Virus record (IMG/VR): IMGVR_UViG_3300032322_001938
Span: 1-34,707 of that record
DNA: 34,707 bases
DNA from: a virus
Reading direction: 5' to 3' (one strand)
Positions 1 to 5,892 of this stretch are shown one piece after another. A model generated the notes under the pieces. The model ran no database searches, had not been told where the DNA came from, and was given only the letters and a program-made list of their open reading frames with translations. A program made the position numbers and the translations under genes. Within the stretch, counting starts at the first letter, position 1; the number at the start of each line of letters is the position of its first letter.

Positions 1-1
1 C

Positions 2-10
2 TGCTACAAT
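2..10 (+). promoter_or_regulatory. Extended -10 promoter element of minigene 1
   Basis: TGCTACAAT is a TGn extended -10 hexamer (TACAAT at 5-10) ending 27 nt before the ATG at 38. The identical nonamer precedes the second minigene at 254-262. No -35 can be judged because the window starts here. Function is inferred from the consensus and from the repeated placement. Confidence 0.5.
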
Positions 11-37
11 ACTCTCAAGTCAACCGACACCGACCCG

Positions 38-226
38 ATGCCTGCCACCTTCCCCGAAATCCTCCAGAATTGCACCAACCCCAGCAACGGAACCATTCCA
101 TGGGGTACTGCCTGCTGGGCAGCATCGGCACACGGTCTGGGGGATGACTTCCGCACCGACTATGGGGTGACCGCCCGCTTCGGACCCGTTGATGCTGGTG
201 AGTTCCTTTCGTGGTTGGGGTATTGA
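38..226 (+). CDS. GC-rich minigene 1, unknown 62-aa protein
   Basis: An ATG-to-TGA frame of 62 codons starting MPATFPEILQ and ending FLSWLGY. Third positions are dominated by G and C (GCC, ACC, CCC, ATC, CTC), unlike the AT-rich phage genes that fill the rest of the window, which argues for real coding and for a different origin. The product is soluble-looking, with three Trp and two Cys, no signal peptide and no membrane segment. I do not recognise the family. The start was chosen because an extended -10 lies 27 nt upstream and the leader ending ACCCGATG is shared with the next minigene. There is no Shine-Dalgarno. The stop codon lies in the loop of a G4/C4 hairpin. A host Synechococcus-type small gene is an alternative reading. 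Confidence 0.55.
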   Translation: MPATFPEILQNCTNPSNGTIPWGTACWAASAHGLGDDFRTDYGVTARFGPVDAGEFLSWLGY

Positions 227-230
227 CCCC
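217..230 (+). other. Hairpin around the stop codon of minigene 1
   Basis: GGGG (217-220), loop TATTGA, CCCC (227-230). The TGA stop of the first minigene (224-226) sits in the loop. The stem is short (4 bp plus one possible G-U pair) and there is no U tract, so it is not a canonical terminator. The second minigene ends in the same arrangement. Confidence 0.4.
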
Positions 231-253
231 GTTCGTGCCTGCCCCCTCATTCG

Positions 254-262
254 TGCTACAAT
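254..262 (+). promoter_or_regulatory. Extended -10 promoter element of minigene 2
   Basis: TGCTACAAT, identical to 2-10, with TACAAT at 257-262 ending 22 nt before the ATG at 285. No convincing -35 lies 16-18 nt upstream; the nearest TTGACC (223-228) is 28 nt away. If it is a promoter it depends on the TGn extension. Confidence 0.5.
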
Positions 263-284
263 TCATTCGTTCGCAACCGACCCG

Positions 285-494
285 ATGATCTTCCCTCTCT
301 CCATGTGCTCTGACCTCCAGACCCGCCAGATCAAATGGATCTCCCGTGCTGATCAGGAGCGCAACGCCTACCGCCCCACTGGATACCAGCACTGGGGTGT
401 GCCCGCTACCGCGATCGCCGCTCAGTATTCTGAGACCCATGCCGCCGATCATGCCTGCCCCGTGAGCGGGTGGCGCAGCACTCAGTGGGGGTGA
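285..494 (+). CDS. GC-rich minigene 2, unknown 69-aa protein
   Basis: An ATG-to-TGA frame of 69 codons starting MIFPLSMCSD and ending GWRSTQWG, with strongly GC-rich third positions like minigene 1. It is rich in Trp, His and Arg, with no membrane segment or recognised domain. The start was chosen from the leader CAACCGACCCGATG, which matches the minigene 1 leader once a single extra ACCGAC unit is removed from the latter. The next in-frame ATG at 303 is possible. No Shine-Dalgarno is visible. The stop codon is in the triloop of a G5/C5 hairpin. The two proteins show no obvious similarity, so the shared parts are the flanking control sequences and not the coding bodies. Function unknown. Confidence 0.55.
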   Translation: MIFPLSMCSDLQTRQIKWISRADQERNAYRPTGYQHWGVPATAIAAQYSETHAADHACPVSGWRSTQWG

Positions 495-499
495 CCCCC
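487..499 (+). other. Hairpin around the stop codon of minigene 2
   Basis: GGGGG (487-491), loop TGA, CCCCC (495-499). The loop is exactly the stop codon. It is followed by another C-rich run and two copies of TTCGTGC (511-517 and 519-525). No U tract follows. Confidence 0.4.
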
Positions 500-759
500 C
501 TCCCCTGCTGTTCGTGCGTTCGTGCAGGTGCAGGTCCCCCGCCGGGCGTGGGGGTCGGGCGCGGCGCGTGATGGGGTATAAGGGGGGGGGCGTTTTAAAA
601 CCCAATGGATCCCTAAGGCTACAAAGTGTTACGAAAGCGCGATATATTATAAAGGCATTTCAAATTCATAAAACCTCATACCCCCAAAATCAAAAAATTC
701 CGGACATATAAAAGACAAGTGTAAGGTTTGCTATATAATTCAAAAATATAGTCCAGAGA
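495..759 (+). other. Non-coding junction from GC-rich to AT-rich DNA
   Basis: No gene is supported here. The left part is G/C-rich with a possible 7-bp hairpin (536-542 with 548-554) and ends in a run of nine G (582-590). From about 594 the sequence becomes AT-rich and phage-like. TTCGTGC at 511 and 519 repeats the heptamers at 232 and 250 that flank the second minigene promoter, which could be the remains of a further cassette. The right end contains the promoter for the 57-aa gene. Confidence 0.5.
729..739 (+). promoter_or_regulatory. Sigma70-type promoter, -10 region
   Basis: TGCTATATAAT contains TATAAT at 734-739. An AAGACA at 712-717 gives a weak -35 with 16-bp spacing. The -10 ends 20 nt before the ATG at 760. 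It would drive the 57-aa and 52-aa genes. Confidence 0.5.
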
Positions 760-933
760 ATGAGAAAAAAATCCGGAGATGAAAAACGCCCCATAGAGGT
801 CGATCCAATTACAGGAGAATATTCAATTAAAATACCAGAATGGATGATCAATGAATTATCCTGGTACGAGGACACAGAAATTACTTTTAATCTAGATGGT
901 AATGATATTATCCTCTCAGAGGAAAGTGAATGA
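760..933 (+). CDS. AbrB/MazE-like small protein (57 aa)
   Basis: A 57-aa protein whose residues 20-54 follow the AbrB/SpoVT/MazE swapped-hairpin pattern: a short beta strand (YSIKIP), a helix (EWMINELSWYE), then two strands (TEITFNL and DIILSEE) separated by an Asp-Gly turn. In that family the pattern reads roughly IP-x(3)-REELG-x(3)-GD-x-(V/I)-x(8)-(I/V)-x-(L/I). It may bind DNA as a transition-state-type regulator; this is inferred from the pattern alone. The basic N-terminus (MRKKSGDEKR) fits nucleic-acid contact. A promoter lies immediately upstream, and the stop codon overlaps the start of the next gene (ATGA), so the two are probably co-translated. It was located by direct translation of this stretch. 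Confidence 0.6.
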   Translation: MRKKSGDEKRPIEVDPITGEYSIKIPEWMINELSWYEDTEITFNLDGNDIILSEESE

Positions 934-1088
934 AAAAATACGTCATCTATGCAAAAGATAAGTGTTTATTTCACTCCGTCGATGAAAGAGAATTTGATGT
1001 GACTTGGAAGACTCTTCGTAATATGGTCGGCATTATGAAGACTGATTATAGTCTTGAAGACCTAAGATACGAAGAGATCCCCAATTGA
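930..1088 (+). CDS. Small conserved-type protein coupled to the AbrB-like gene (52 aa)
   Basis: A 52-aa protein starting MKKYVIYAKDKCLFHSVDE and ending RYEEIPN. Its ATG overlaps the upstream stop codon (ATGA) and is preceded by GAGGAAAG, a good Shine-Dalgarno, so start and reality are well supported. No domain is recognised. Its stop codon (1086-1088) overlaps the -35 box of the next promoter. The overlap with an AbrB-like gene resembles toxin-antitoxin spacing, but nothing in the sequence shows a toxin fold, so function is left open. Confidence 0.65.
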   Translation: MKKYVIYAKDKCLFHSVDEREFDVTWKTLRNMVGIMKTDYSLEDLRYEEIPN

Positions 1089-1113
1089 CAACCGCTACAT
1101 AATATTGTATGAT
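1085..1113 (+). promoter_or_regulatory. Consensus sigma70 promoter of the glycosyltransferase gene
   Basis: TTGACA (1085-1090), a 17-bp spacer, then TATGAT (1108-1113). The -10 ends 22 nt before the ATG at 1136. The -35 overlaps the stop codon of the preceding gene. This is the best host-type promoter in the window, and its match to the consensus suggests early expression by the cyanobacterial RNA polymerase. Confidence 0.75.
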
Positions 1114-1135
1114 ATGAATGTAAATTAATCAAGTT

Positions 1136-1891
1136 ATGACAAAAGGATTTACTGTAAAAGCAAAATCGCCAGTCGTTGCAAAAGAACCCGAATGGGACTT
1201 CGATAAGGCAAGAGAAATGGTACGTGGAAAGACAATTGTATTCTGTCTTCCTGGTCGTGGTGTTTCTTATACATTTCTGAAAAACTTTGTACAACTTTGT
1301 TTTGATCTGGTACAAGCAGGTGCAAGTATTCAGATCTCACAAGATTATTCTTCAATGGTGAACTTTGCACGTTGTAAGTGTCTTGGTGCAAATGTTCTTC
1401 GTGGTCCTGATCAAAAACCATGGGATGGCAAACTGAAGTATGATTGGCAACTTTGGATTGATTCTGATATTGTCTTTAATACTGAAAAGTTTTGGCAATT
1501 GGTTCTGATGGACCAGGACATTGCCGCTGGTTGGTATATGACAGAAGATGGACATACTACATCAGTCGCACATTGGCTCGATGAAGATGATTTCAGAGGC
1601 AATGGTGGAGTGATGAATCATGAAACTGGTGAAAGTATTCAGAAGCGTCGCAAACCATTTACTGTCGATTACACTGGTTTTGGTTGGGTTTTGATTAAGA
1701 ATGGTGTCTTCGAACACGAAGAGATGAAGTATCCTTGGTTTGCTCCAAAGATGCAGATCTTCGAATCTGGTGAAGTTCAGGACATGTGTGGAGAAGACGT
1801 ATCCTTCTGTTTGGATGCAAAAGAAGCAGGATTTGAAATCTGGTGTGATCCTCGCATTCGCGTTGGTCACGAGAAGTCACGAATCATCTGA
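1136..1891 (+). CDS. GT-A-type glycosyltransferase
   Basis: A 251-aa protein with a GT-A nucleotide-sugar transferase layout. It has an N-terminal beta-alpha unit (TIVFCLPGRG, about 33-42), a DxD-type metal motif in LWIDSDIVF (Asp109-Ser-Asp111), an acceptor-side CGEDVSFC (218-225, with the GED expected of an active-site acid), and a C-terminal His245 in RVGHEK that could complete metal binding. It has no signal peptide or membrane segment, so it would act in the cytoplasm. Phage enzymes of this type may modify DNA bases, virion proteins or host surface sugars; the substrate cannot be read here. It lies behind a consensus sigma70 promoter, with the next gene starting 1 nt after its stop. Length is normal for small phage GT-A enzymes. 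Confidence 0.75.
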   Translation: MTKGFTVKAKSPVVAKEPEWDFDKAREMVRGKTIVFCLPGRGVSYTFLKNFVQLCFDLVQAGASIQISQDYSSMVNFARCKCLGANVLRGPDQKPWDGKLKYDWQLWIDSDIVFNTEKFWQLVLMDQDIAAGWYMTEDGHTTSVAHWLDEDDFRGNGGVMNHETGESIQKRRKPFTVDYTGFGWVLIKNGVFEHEEMKYPWFAPKMQIFESGEVQDMCGEDVSFCLDAKEAGFEIWCDPRIRVGHEKSRII

Positions 1892-1892
1892 G

Positions 1893-2057
1893 ATGGCACA
1901 AGAACGGTATAATATTCTCTGTAAGGGACGTAAAATCTATCAAAATCTTACAGAGGAAGAATACTTCGATACAATGGAGGATCTGTCTCAACAGTTTTAT
2001 CAGACAGGTTCTCCAAATCCAAACGAACTTGAAACTGAAATTTATTTGGAGAATTAA
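1893..2057 (+). CDS. Small acidic hypothetical protein (54 aa)
   Basis: A 54-aa acidic protein starting MAQERYNILC and ending EIYLEN. The ATG lies 1 nt after the glycosyltransferase stop, which favours this start over an upstream one inside that gene. The repeated pattern LTEEEYFDTMEDLSQQFYQTG suggests a helix followed by a turn. No family is recognised. It probably lies in the same transcript as its neighbours. Confidence 0.6.
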   Translation: MAQERYNILCKGRKIYQNLTEEEYFDTMEDLSQQFYQTGSPNPNELETEIYLEN

Positions 2058-2060
2058 TCA

Positions 2061-2216
2061 ATGGCAAAAGCAGCAAGTGGTGGATTAAATAAAAGAACGT
2101 CTTATATTCCTGGGCCTCCTAAAAAATCTCGTCAAGGTGATGGAGGTGGAACTAAATATGCCGCGTCTTCTCGCAATGGGGCTCGGAAAAAATACAGAGG
2201 ACAAGGTAAAGGATAA
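2061..2216 (+). CDS. Small basic Gly/Lys-rich protein (51 aa)
   Basis: A 51-aa, strongly basic protein, mostly Gly, Lys, Arg and Ser, ending RKKYRGQGKG. It starts 3 nt after the previous stop, and TGGAGA lies 10-15 nt upstream as a Shine-Dalgarno. The composition implies an unstructured nucleic-acid-binding or RNAP-binding peptide, but no domain supports that. Similar short basic proteins are remembered from other T4-like cyanophages; that is recollection, not a search. Confidence 0.6.
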   Translation: MAKAASGGLNKRTSYIPGPPKKSRQGDGGGTKYAASSRNGARKKYRGQGKG

Positions 2217-2218
2217 AA

Positions 2219-2857
2219 ATGGCATACTTAAATCATAGTCTTCCAGATTGGTCATGTTATATTCGAAATGAATTTCTCTTTAATCATAAAAAAGGACACG
2301 GAGAAGTGACCAAATGTGATGTTCACTGTGTTGCAAGTATTGAAAAAAGAGTTCCTCTATTTGAGGCATTTCTCGAAAACGGCGTGAATTGGACTCGGCG
2401 TCCTCTTCACGCTTTTTGTTGGAAACCAGACGCAATAATTGAACCTCTTGAAAATATTATGTACTGGGACTGCTTTTCTCCATACATCGATGTTCAGAAA
2501 CGAGCACGTCTTTCTGGATTGCAGGCAGAATTAATTCGTCCTGATGGAAAAAAAGTCTTGGGAGCCTATATGTTTACTCTTGATTGGTCTTGGGAAAACA
2601 AGGGTGTCGTAGATCTTAATTTTTCAGAAACTCCTGAACACAAATGCGCTCATTTGTTTAAGGTTGAAACTGGAAATTACTATGCATATCCAAATAATCG
2701 CATTATTTGGTATGATAATGCCTGGACATTTAATAGAATTGATAAAAATCCTGGATATGAAATTGATTTAGAAATATATTCGGTAGAAAATAAGAGAAAA
2801 TTTGAAACTTCGGATCATTACATGTACGAAATTACAAATTTAGATGAAAATAAATAA
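2219..2857 (+). CDS. Hypothetical protein (212 aa)
   Basis: A 212-aa protein starting MAYLNHSLPDWSCY, rich in aromatic residues (Trp, Tyr, Phe), with two segments that read as a beta-sandwich: GAYMFTLDWSWENKGVVDLNF and KVETGNYYAYPNNRIIWYDNAW. It has no signal peptide or membrane helix. I do not recognise a named family. It starts 2 nt after the upstream stop in the same transcription unit, with speD following. A structural or carbohydrate-contacting role is conceivable from the aromatic beta-rich sequence but is not shown. Confidence 0.75.
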   Translation: MAYLNHSLPDWSCYIRNEFLFNHKKGHGEVTKCDVHCVASIEKRVPLFEAFLENGVNWTRRPLHAFCWKPDAIIEPLENIMYWDCFSPYIDVQKRARLSGLQAELIRPDGKKVLGAYMFTLDWSWENKGVVDLNFSETPEHKCAHLFKVETGNYYAYPNNRIIWYDNAWTFNRIDKNPGYEIDLEIYSVENKRKFETSDHYMYEITNLDENK

Positions 2858-2892
2858 ATTTTTTGCATAAAACTCAGTTGGAAAAGTTTTCA

Positions 2893-3219
2893 ATGGGTAA
2901 GCACCTATTATTGGAGGTGTATAATGTTGATTTTGATCTGATCAATGACGTTGATTCTCTACAAAACGTCATGATTAAAGGCATCGAGCGTGCAAAAATG
3001 ACCGTTTTGAACGTATTTTCACATTGTTTTGTACCTCAGGGGTGTACAGTAGTGATTGCACTTTCAGAGAGTCATGTTTCTTGTCACACGTGGCCAGAAA
3101 ATGGGTGCTTAGCAGTTGATGTCTATACTTGTGGTGAAGGAAATCCCAAATTAATTGCCCTGGAAATACTCAAATATCTCAATTCAGACTCTTATTCGCT
3201 GCGTGAAGTCGATCGTTAA
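2893..3219 (+). CDS. speD: S-adenosylmethionine decarboxylase proenzyme
   Basis: A 108-aa prokaryotic class 1B AdoMetDC. The signature ESHVSCHTWPE gives the self-cleavage pair Glu59-Ser60 (Ser60 becomes the pyruvoyl group) and His65; VYTCGEG supplies Cys80. The 5- and 20-residue spacings match Ser63, His68 and Cys83 of the Thermotoga enzyme. The N-terminus MGKHLLLEVYNVD aligns with the family start, so the ATG at 2893 is preferred over a TTG at 2863. The enzyme makes decarboxylated SAM, the aminopropyl donor for spermidine. Phage speD is a known auxiliary metabolic gene of T4-like cyanophages. All three key residues are present, so it should be active. A terminator-like hairpin follows. Confidence 0.93.
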   Translation: MGKHLLLEVYNVDFDLINDVDSLQNVMIKGIERAKMTVLNVFSHCFVPQGCTVVIALSESHVSCHTWPENGCLAVDVYTCGEGNPKLIALEILKYLNSDSYSLREVDR

Positions 3220-3227
3220 ATAGAAAT

Positions 3228-3251
3228 AAGGAGATAGCAACCTCCTTTATA
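3228..3251 (+). terminator. Terminator-like hairpin after speD
   Basis: AAGGAG (3228-3233) pairs with CTCCTT (3242-3247) around an 8-nt loop and is followed by TTATAAAA. The stem is only 6 bp and the T tract is weak, but the position just after the speD stop fits transcript ending. Confidence 0.5.
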
Positions 3252-3257
3252 AAAGTT

Positions 3258-3278
3258 CTGTTTTATTCATTAAAACAG
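3258..3278 (+). promoter_or_regulatory. Leader hairpin abutting the SD of the 79-aa gene
   Basis: CTGTTTTA (3258-3265) pairs with TAAAACAG (3271-3278) around TTCAT. The last stem bases (AG) belong to the Shine-Dalgarno AGGAG (3277-3281), which precedes the ATG at 3287. The hairpin could tune initiation or protect a processed 5' end. Confidence 0.45.
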
Positions 3279-3286
3279 GAGCTAAA

Positions 3287-3526
3287 ATGTCTAATTTACC
3301 AGTCGATAGAGATCCCAATTACATGTATTCAATGTGGGGAACCACAAAATTAATCACTGATTATAATGAACAACCAAAAAGAGTGATTCAAGAGGTAATG
3401 CACGACTCTGCACCACGTCATGACCTCAAAAAACAAACTGAATTACATGAAAAAATTCGTAATGATGAAGACTATGATGATTGGGATTATGGAACTGAAC
3501 CAAACTATGGATCTTCCTGGCAGTAG
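3287..3526 (+). CDS. Hypothetical acidic protein (79 aa)
   Basis: A 79-aa protein starting MSNLPVDRDPNYMYSMWG. The C-terminal third is very acidic with aromatics (DEDYDDWDYGTEPNYGSSWQ). The ATG has a strong AGGAG Shine-Dalgarno 5 nt upstream. No domain is recognised. It sits between two control regions, after the speD terminator and before the late promoter of gp25, so it may be expressed as a separate unit. The charged Asp/Tyr tail resembles DNA-mimic or chaperone-type tails, but this is only a resemblance. Confidence 0.75.
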   Translation: MSNLPVDRDPNYMYSMWGTTKLITDYNEQPKRVIQEVMHDSAPRHDLKKQTELHEKIRNDEDYDDWDYGTEPNYGSSWQ

Positions 3527-3527
3527 G

Positions 3528-3535
3528 TATAAATA
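3528..3535 (+). promoter_or_regulatory. T4-type late promoter upstream of gp25
   Basis: A perfect TATAAATA, the gp55-type late -10 box with no -35 needed. It lies 22 nt before the gp25 ATG, just after the stop of the 79-aa gene. The leader it would produce is short and contains no clear Shine-Dalgarno. Confidence 0.85.
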
Positions 3536-3557
3536 AATCAAGAAAACTTATCCATCA

Positions 3558-3959
3558 ATGGCAGTCACAAGAATATCCAGATCATTCAAGGATATTAGTT
3601 TATCTTTTGAACCTCATCCTGTGACAAAAGATCTGCCTGTTTTATCTAATGAAAGAGCGATTGCCAGATCTGTGAGAAATTTGGTAGAAACAATTCCAAC
3701 AGAAAGATTTTTCAATCCTCTTCTCGGATCCAATGTTCGTAGAAGTCTGTTTGAATTTGTCGATTATGGTACAGCAGGAATCATTGAGGATCAAATTAGA
3801 ACTACAATTAATAATTTTGAGACTCGTGTAGATAATGTAGTTGTTAATGTTGATGCAAGGCCAGATGACAATACTTTTGAAGTGACTGTCATTTTTGATA
3901 TCATTGGAGAAGATTTTCCAACACAACAATTTACATTCTTATTAGAGGCAACAAGATAA
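3558..3959 (+). CDS. 25: Baseplate wedge subunit gp25
   Basis: A 133-aa member of the gpW/gp25 family. The core at residues 30-66 (NERAIARSVRNLVETIPTER then FFNPLLGSNVRRSLFE) and the C-terminal beta region (VVVNVDARPDDNTFEVTVIFDI) are typical. T4 gp25 is 132 aa. It helps bind the wedge to the central hub and starts sheath assembly. It is the first gene after a perfect late promoter, and its stop is 1 nt before the gp6 ATG. Adjacency to gp6 is the usual cyanophage order and differs from T4, where the genes lie apart. Confidence 0.93.
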   Translation: MAVTRISRSFKDISLSFEPHPVTKDLPVLSNERAIARSVRNLVETIPTERFFNPLLGSNVRRSLFEFVDYGTAGIIEDQIRTTINNFETRVDNVVVNVDARPDDNTFEVTVIFDIIGEDFPTQQFTFLLEATR

Positions 3960-3960
3960 A

Positions 3961-5889
3961 ATGCCTTTCACACAGTTTACGAATTTAGATTTCGATCAAA
4001 TTAAAACTCAAATCAAAGATTATCTCCGTGCAAATTCAAATTTCACGGATTTTGACTTTGAAGGATCTAATTTCTCTGTCTTAATTGACACTCTTGCGTA
4101 TAATACTTATATTACAGCGTTTAACTCAAATATGGTTGTGAATGAATCCTTCTTGGATTCTGCAACTGTCAGAGAAAATGTAGTTTCATTAGCAAGAAAT
4201 ATTGGATACGTACCTCGCTCCAAAACCGCTTCTAGGGCGGCAATTACTTTTGAGGTTCCTACCAATACCTCGAGTGCTTTCATGACTCTTCAAGCGGGTC
4301 TGGTGTGTGTTGGATCATATGATAATACATCATATAGATTTTCGATTTCCGAAGATATTACAACAACAGTAAAAAATGGTATTGCGAAGTTTGGATCATC
4401 AACTTCTCCAGTTTACATTTATCAAGGAAACTTATTAACGAAGCAGTGGACCGTTGATAATTCTCAAGACCAAAGATTTATTCTTGAAAATCCAAACATT
4501 GATATTTCAAGATTGGTTGTTTATGTAAAAGGAATCAATGACAGTGGAGTAGGTAGAGAATATTTTAAGGTAGATAATATATTGAGATTAGATAAAAATT
4601 CCGAAATATACTTGATTCAAGAAGTTCAAGATGAAAAATATGAACTACTCTTTGGTGATGGATATTTTGGAAAAAAACTTGAAAATAATTCAATTATTAC
4701 TGCAAAATATATCGTAACCGATGGTGAAAGGGGTAATGGTGCATCAGTATTTGATTTTCAAGGAAATTTTGTAGATTCTTCAAATATTAGAATAATTCCT
4801 TCTGGATCCGTTACAATCAATACCATTGAAAAGTCATCAAATGGTGGAGAAATTGAACCAGTAGCATCAATAAAATATTTTGCTCCAAGACTTTATTCGG
4901 CACAATACAGAGCAGTAACGTCAAGAGATTATGAGGCGATTATACAATCAATTTACCCAAATGCAGAATCCGTTGCTGTTGTTGGTGGAGAAGAATTAGT
5001 TCCACCACAATTTGGAACGGTTCAAATTAGCATTAAACCAAAAAATGGGACATATGTTTCAGATTTTGATAAACAAAATATTTTGAATAGATTGAAACAA
5101 TATTCCATTGCAGGTATTAACCAAAAAATTGTTGATCTTAAAGTCTTATATGTTGAGATTGATGCGTCAGTTTACTATAATACAAATCAAGTTTCAAATC
5201 CAGATGATTTAAAAACAACTATTACTTCTGCATTGACAGAATATTCTAGAAGTGTGGATATGAATAGATTTGGTGGCAGATTTAAATACAGTAAGATTGT
5301 TCAATTAATTGATAGAGTTGATAATGCTATCACTTCTAATATTACTAAGGTTAGGATTAGAAGAGATATGAAAGTTCTTGTGAATCAATTTGCCCAATAT
5401 GAATTGTGTTTTGGAAACCGTTTCCATATTAATCCAGAGGGATTTAATATCAAAAGCACTGGATTTAAAGTTCAAGGTTTCGATAATGATATTGTATATT
5501 TTACAGATGTTCCAAGAAAAAATACAGATGGAAAATTAGATGGAAGTGGTTTAGGTGATTTAGCAGTCATCAAACCAACTGAAAAGGGTGAAAATGCTGT
5601 TATTTTAAAATCTGTTGGTACTGTTGACTACACAAATGGGGAAATTATTATTAACACGATTAACATCACTTCAACGGTGGCAGAAAACGATATCATTGAA
5701 GTTCAGGCATTTCCAGATTCTAATGATGTAGTTGGATTGAAAGACTTATATTTGAGTTTTGACATTCCAAATAGCGAGATAAATATGCTTAGAGATGTTA
5801 TTGCTTCTGGGGAAGATATTTCCGGAGTTACCTTTACCAGAGATTATTATACTTCAAGTTATTCTAACGGAGAAATCGAGAGGAAATAA
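3961..5889 (+). CDS. 6: Baseplate wedge subunit gp6
   Basis: A 642-aa protein, close to the 660 aa of T4 gp6. The N-terminus (TQFTNLDFDQIKTQIKDYLR) and the SVLIDTLAYNTYITAFNSNM segment are characteristic, as is the baseplate-J signature FGDGYFGKKLENNSIITAKY near residue 231, followed by GERGNGA. gp6 dimers form the inner ring that ties the six wedges together around the hub. A GAGG-containing stretch upstream may serve as the Shine-Dalgarno. The gene is 1 nt after gp25 and 3 nt before the giant gene, so the three are co-transcribed. Confidence 0.93.
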   Translation: MPFTQFTNLDFDQIKTQIKDYLRANSNFTDFDFEGSNFSVLIDTLAYNTYITAFNSNMVVNESFLDSATVRENVVSLARNIGYVPRSKTASRAAITFEVPTNTSSAFMTLQAGLVCVGSYDNTSYRFSISEDITTTVKNGIAKFGSSTSPVYIYQGNLLTKQWTVDNSQDQRFILENPNIDISRLVVYVKGINDSGVGREYFKVDNILRLDKNSEIYLIQEVQDEKYELLFGDGYFGKKLENNSIITAKYIVTDGERGNGASVFDFQGNFVDSSNIRIIPSGSVTINTIEKSSNGGEIEPVASIKYFAPRLYSAQYRAVTSRDYEAIIQSIYPNAESVAVVGGEELVPPQFGTVQISIKPKNGTYVSDFDKQNILNRLKQYSIAGINQKIVDLKVLYVEIDASVYYNTNQVSNPDDLKTTITSALTEYSRSVDMNRFGGRFKYSKIVQLIDRVDNAITSNITKVRIRRDMKVLVNQFAQYELCFGNRFHINPEGFNIKSTGFKVQGFDNDIVYFTDVPRKNTDGKLDGSGLGDLAVIKPTEKGENAVILKSVGTVDYTNGEIIINTINITSTVAENDIIEVQAFPDSNDVVGLKDLYLSFDIPNSEINMLRDVIASGEDISGVTFTRDYYTSSYSNGEIERK

Positions 5890-5892
5890 AAT

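Noticed and set aside
15-605. A 196-codon reading frame on the minus strand across the GC-rich region
   Set aside because: It is low-complexity Pro/Arg/Gly/Ser/His text typical of antisense GC-rich DNA, it crosses the composition boundary, and it opposes two frames with promoters and conserved leaders.
514-711. A 65-codon plus-strand frame
   Set aside because: It begins without a proper ATG context, is Arg-rich noise at first, and spans the GC-to-AT junction, so its two halves have different origins.
706-713. TATAAAAG as a possible late promoter
   Set aside because: It differs from TATAAATA in the last two bases, and a better sigma70 -10 lies 20 nt downstream.
495-760. A tRNA or other structured RNA in the junction region
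   Set aside because: No TTCGA-type T-loop with paired acceptor arm was found on either strand; only a small GC hairpin is visible.
1740-1892. Longer N-terminus for the 54-aa protein
   Set aside because: It would overlap about 150 nt of the glycosyltransferase and lacks similarity to coding sequence; the ATG 1 nt after that gene's stop is simpler.
2863-2892. TTG start for SpeD
   Set aside because: The added ten residues are absent from the family; the ATG at 2893 aligns with the usual N-terminus.
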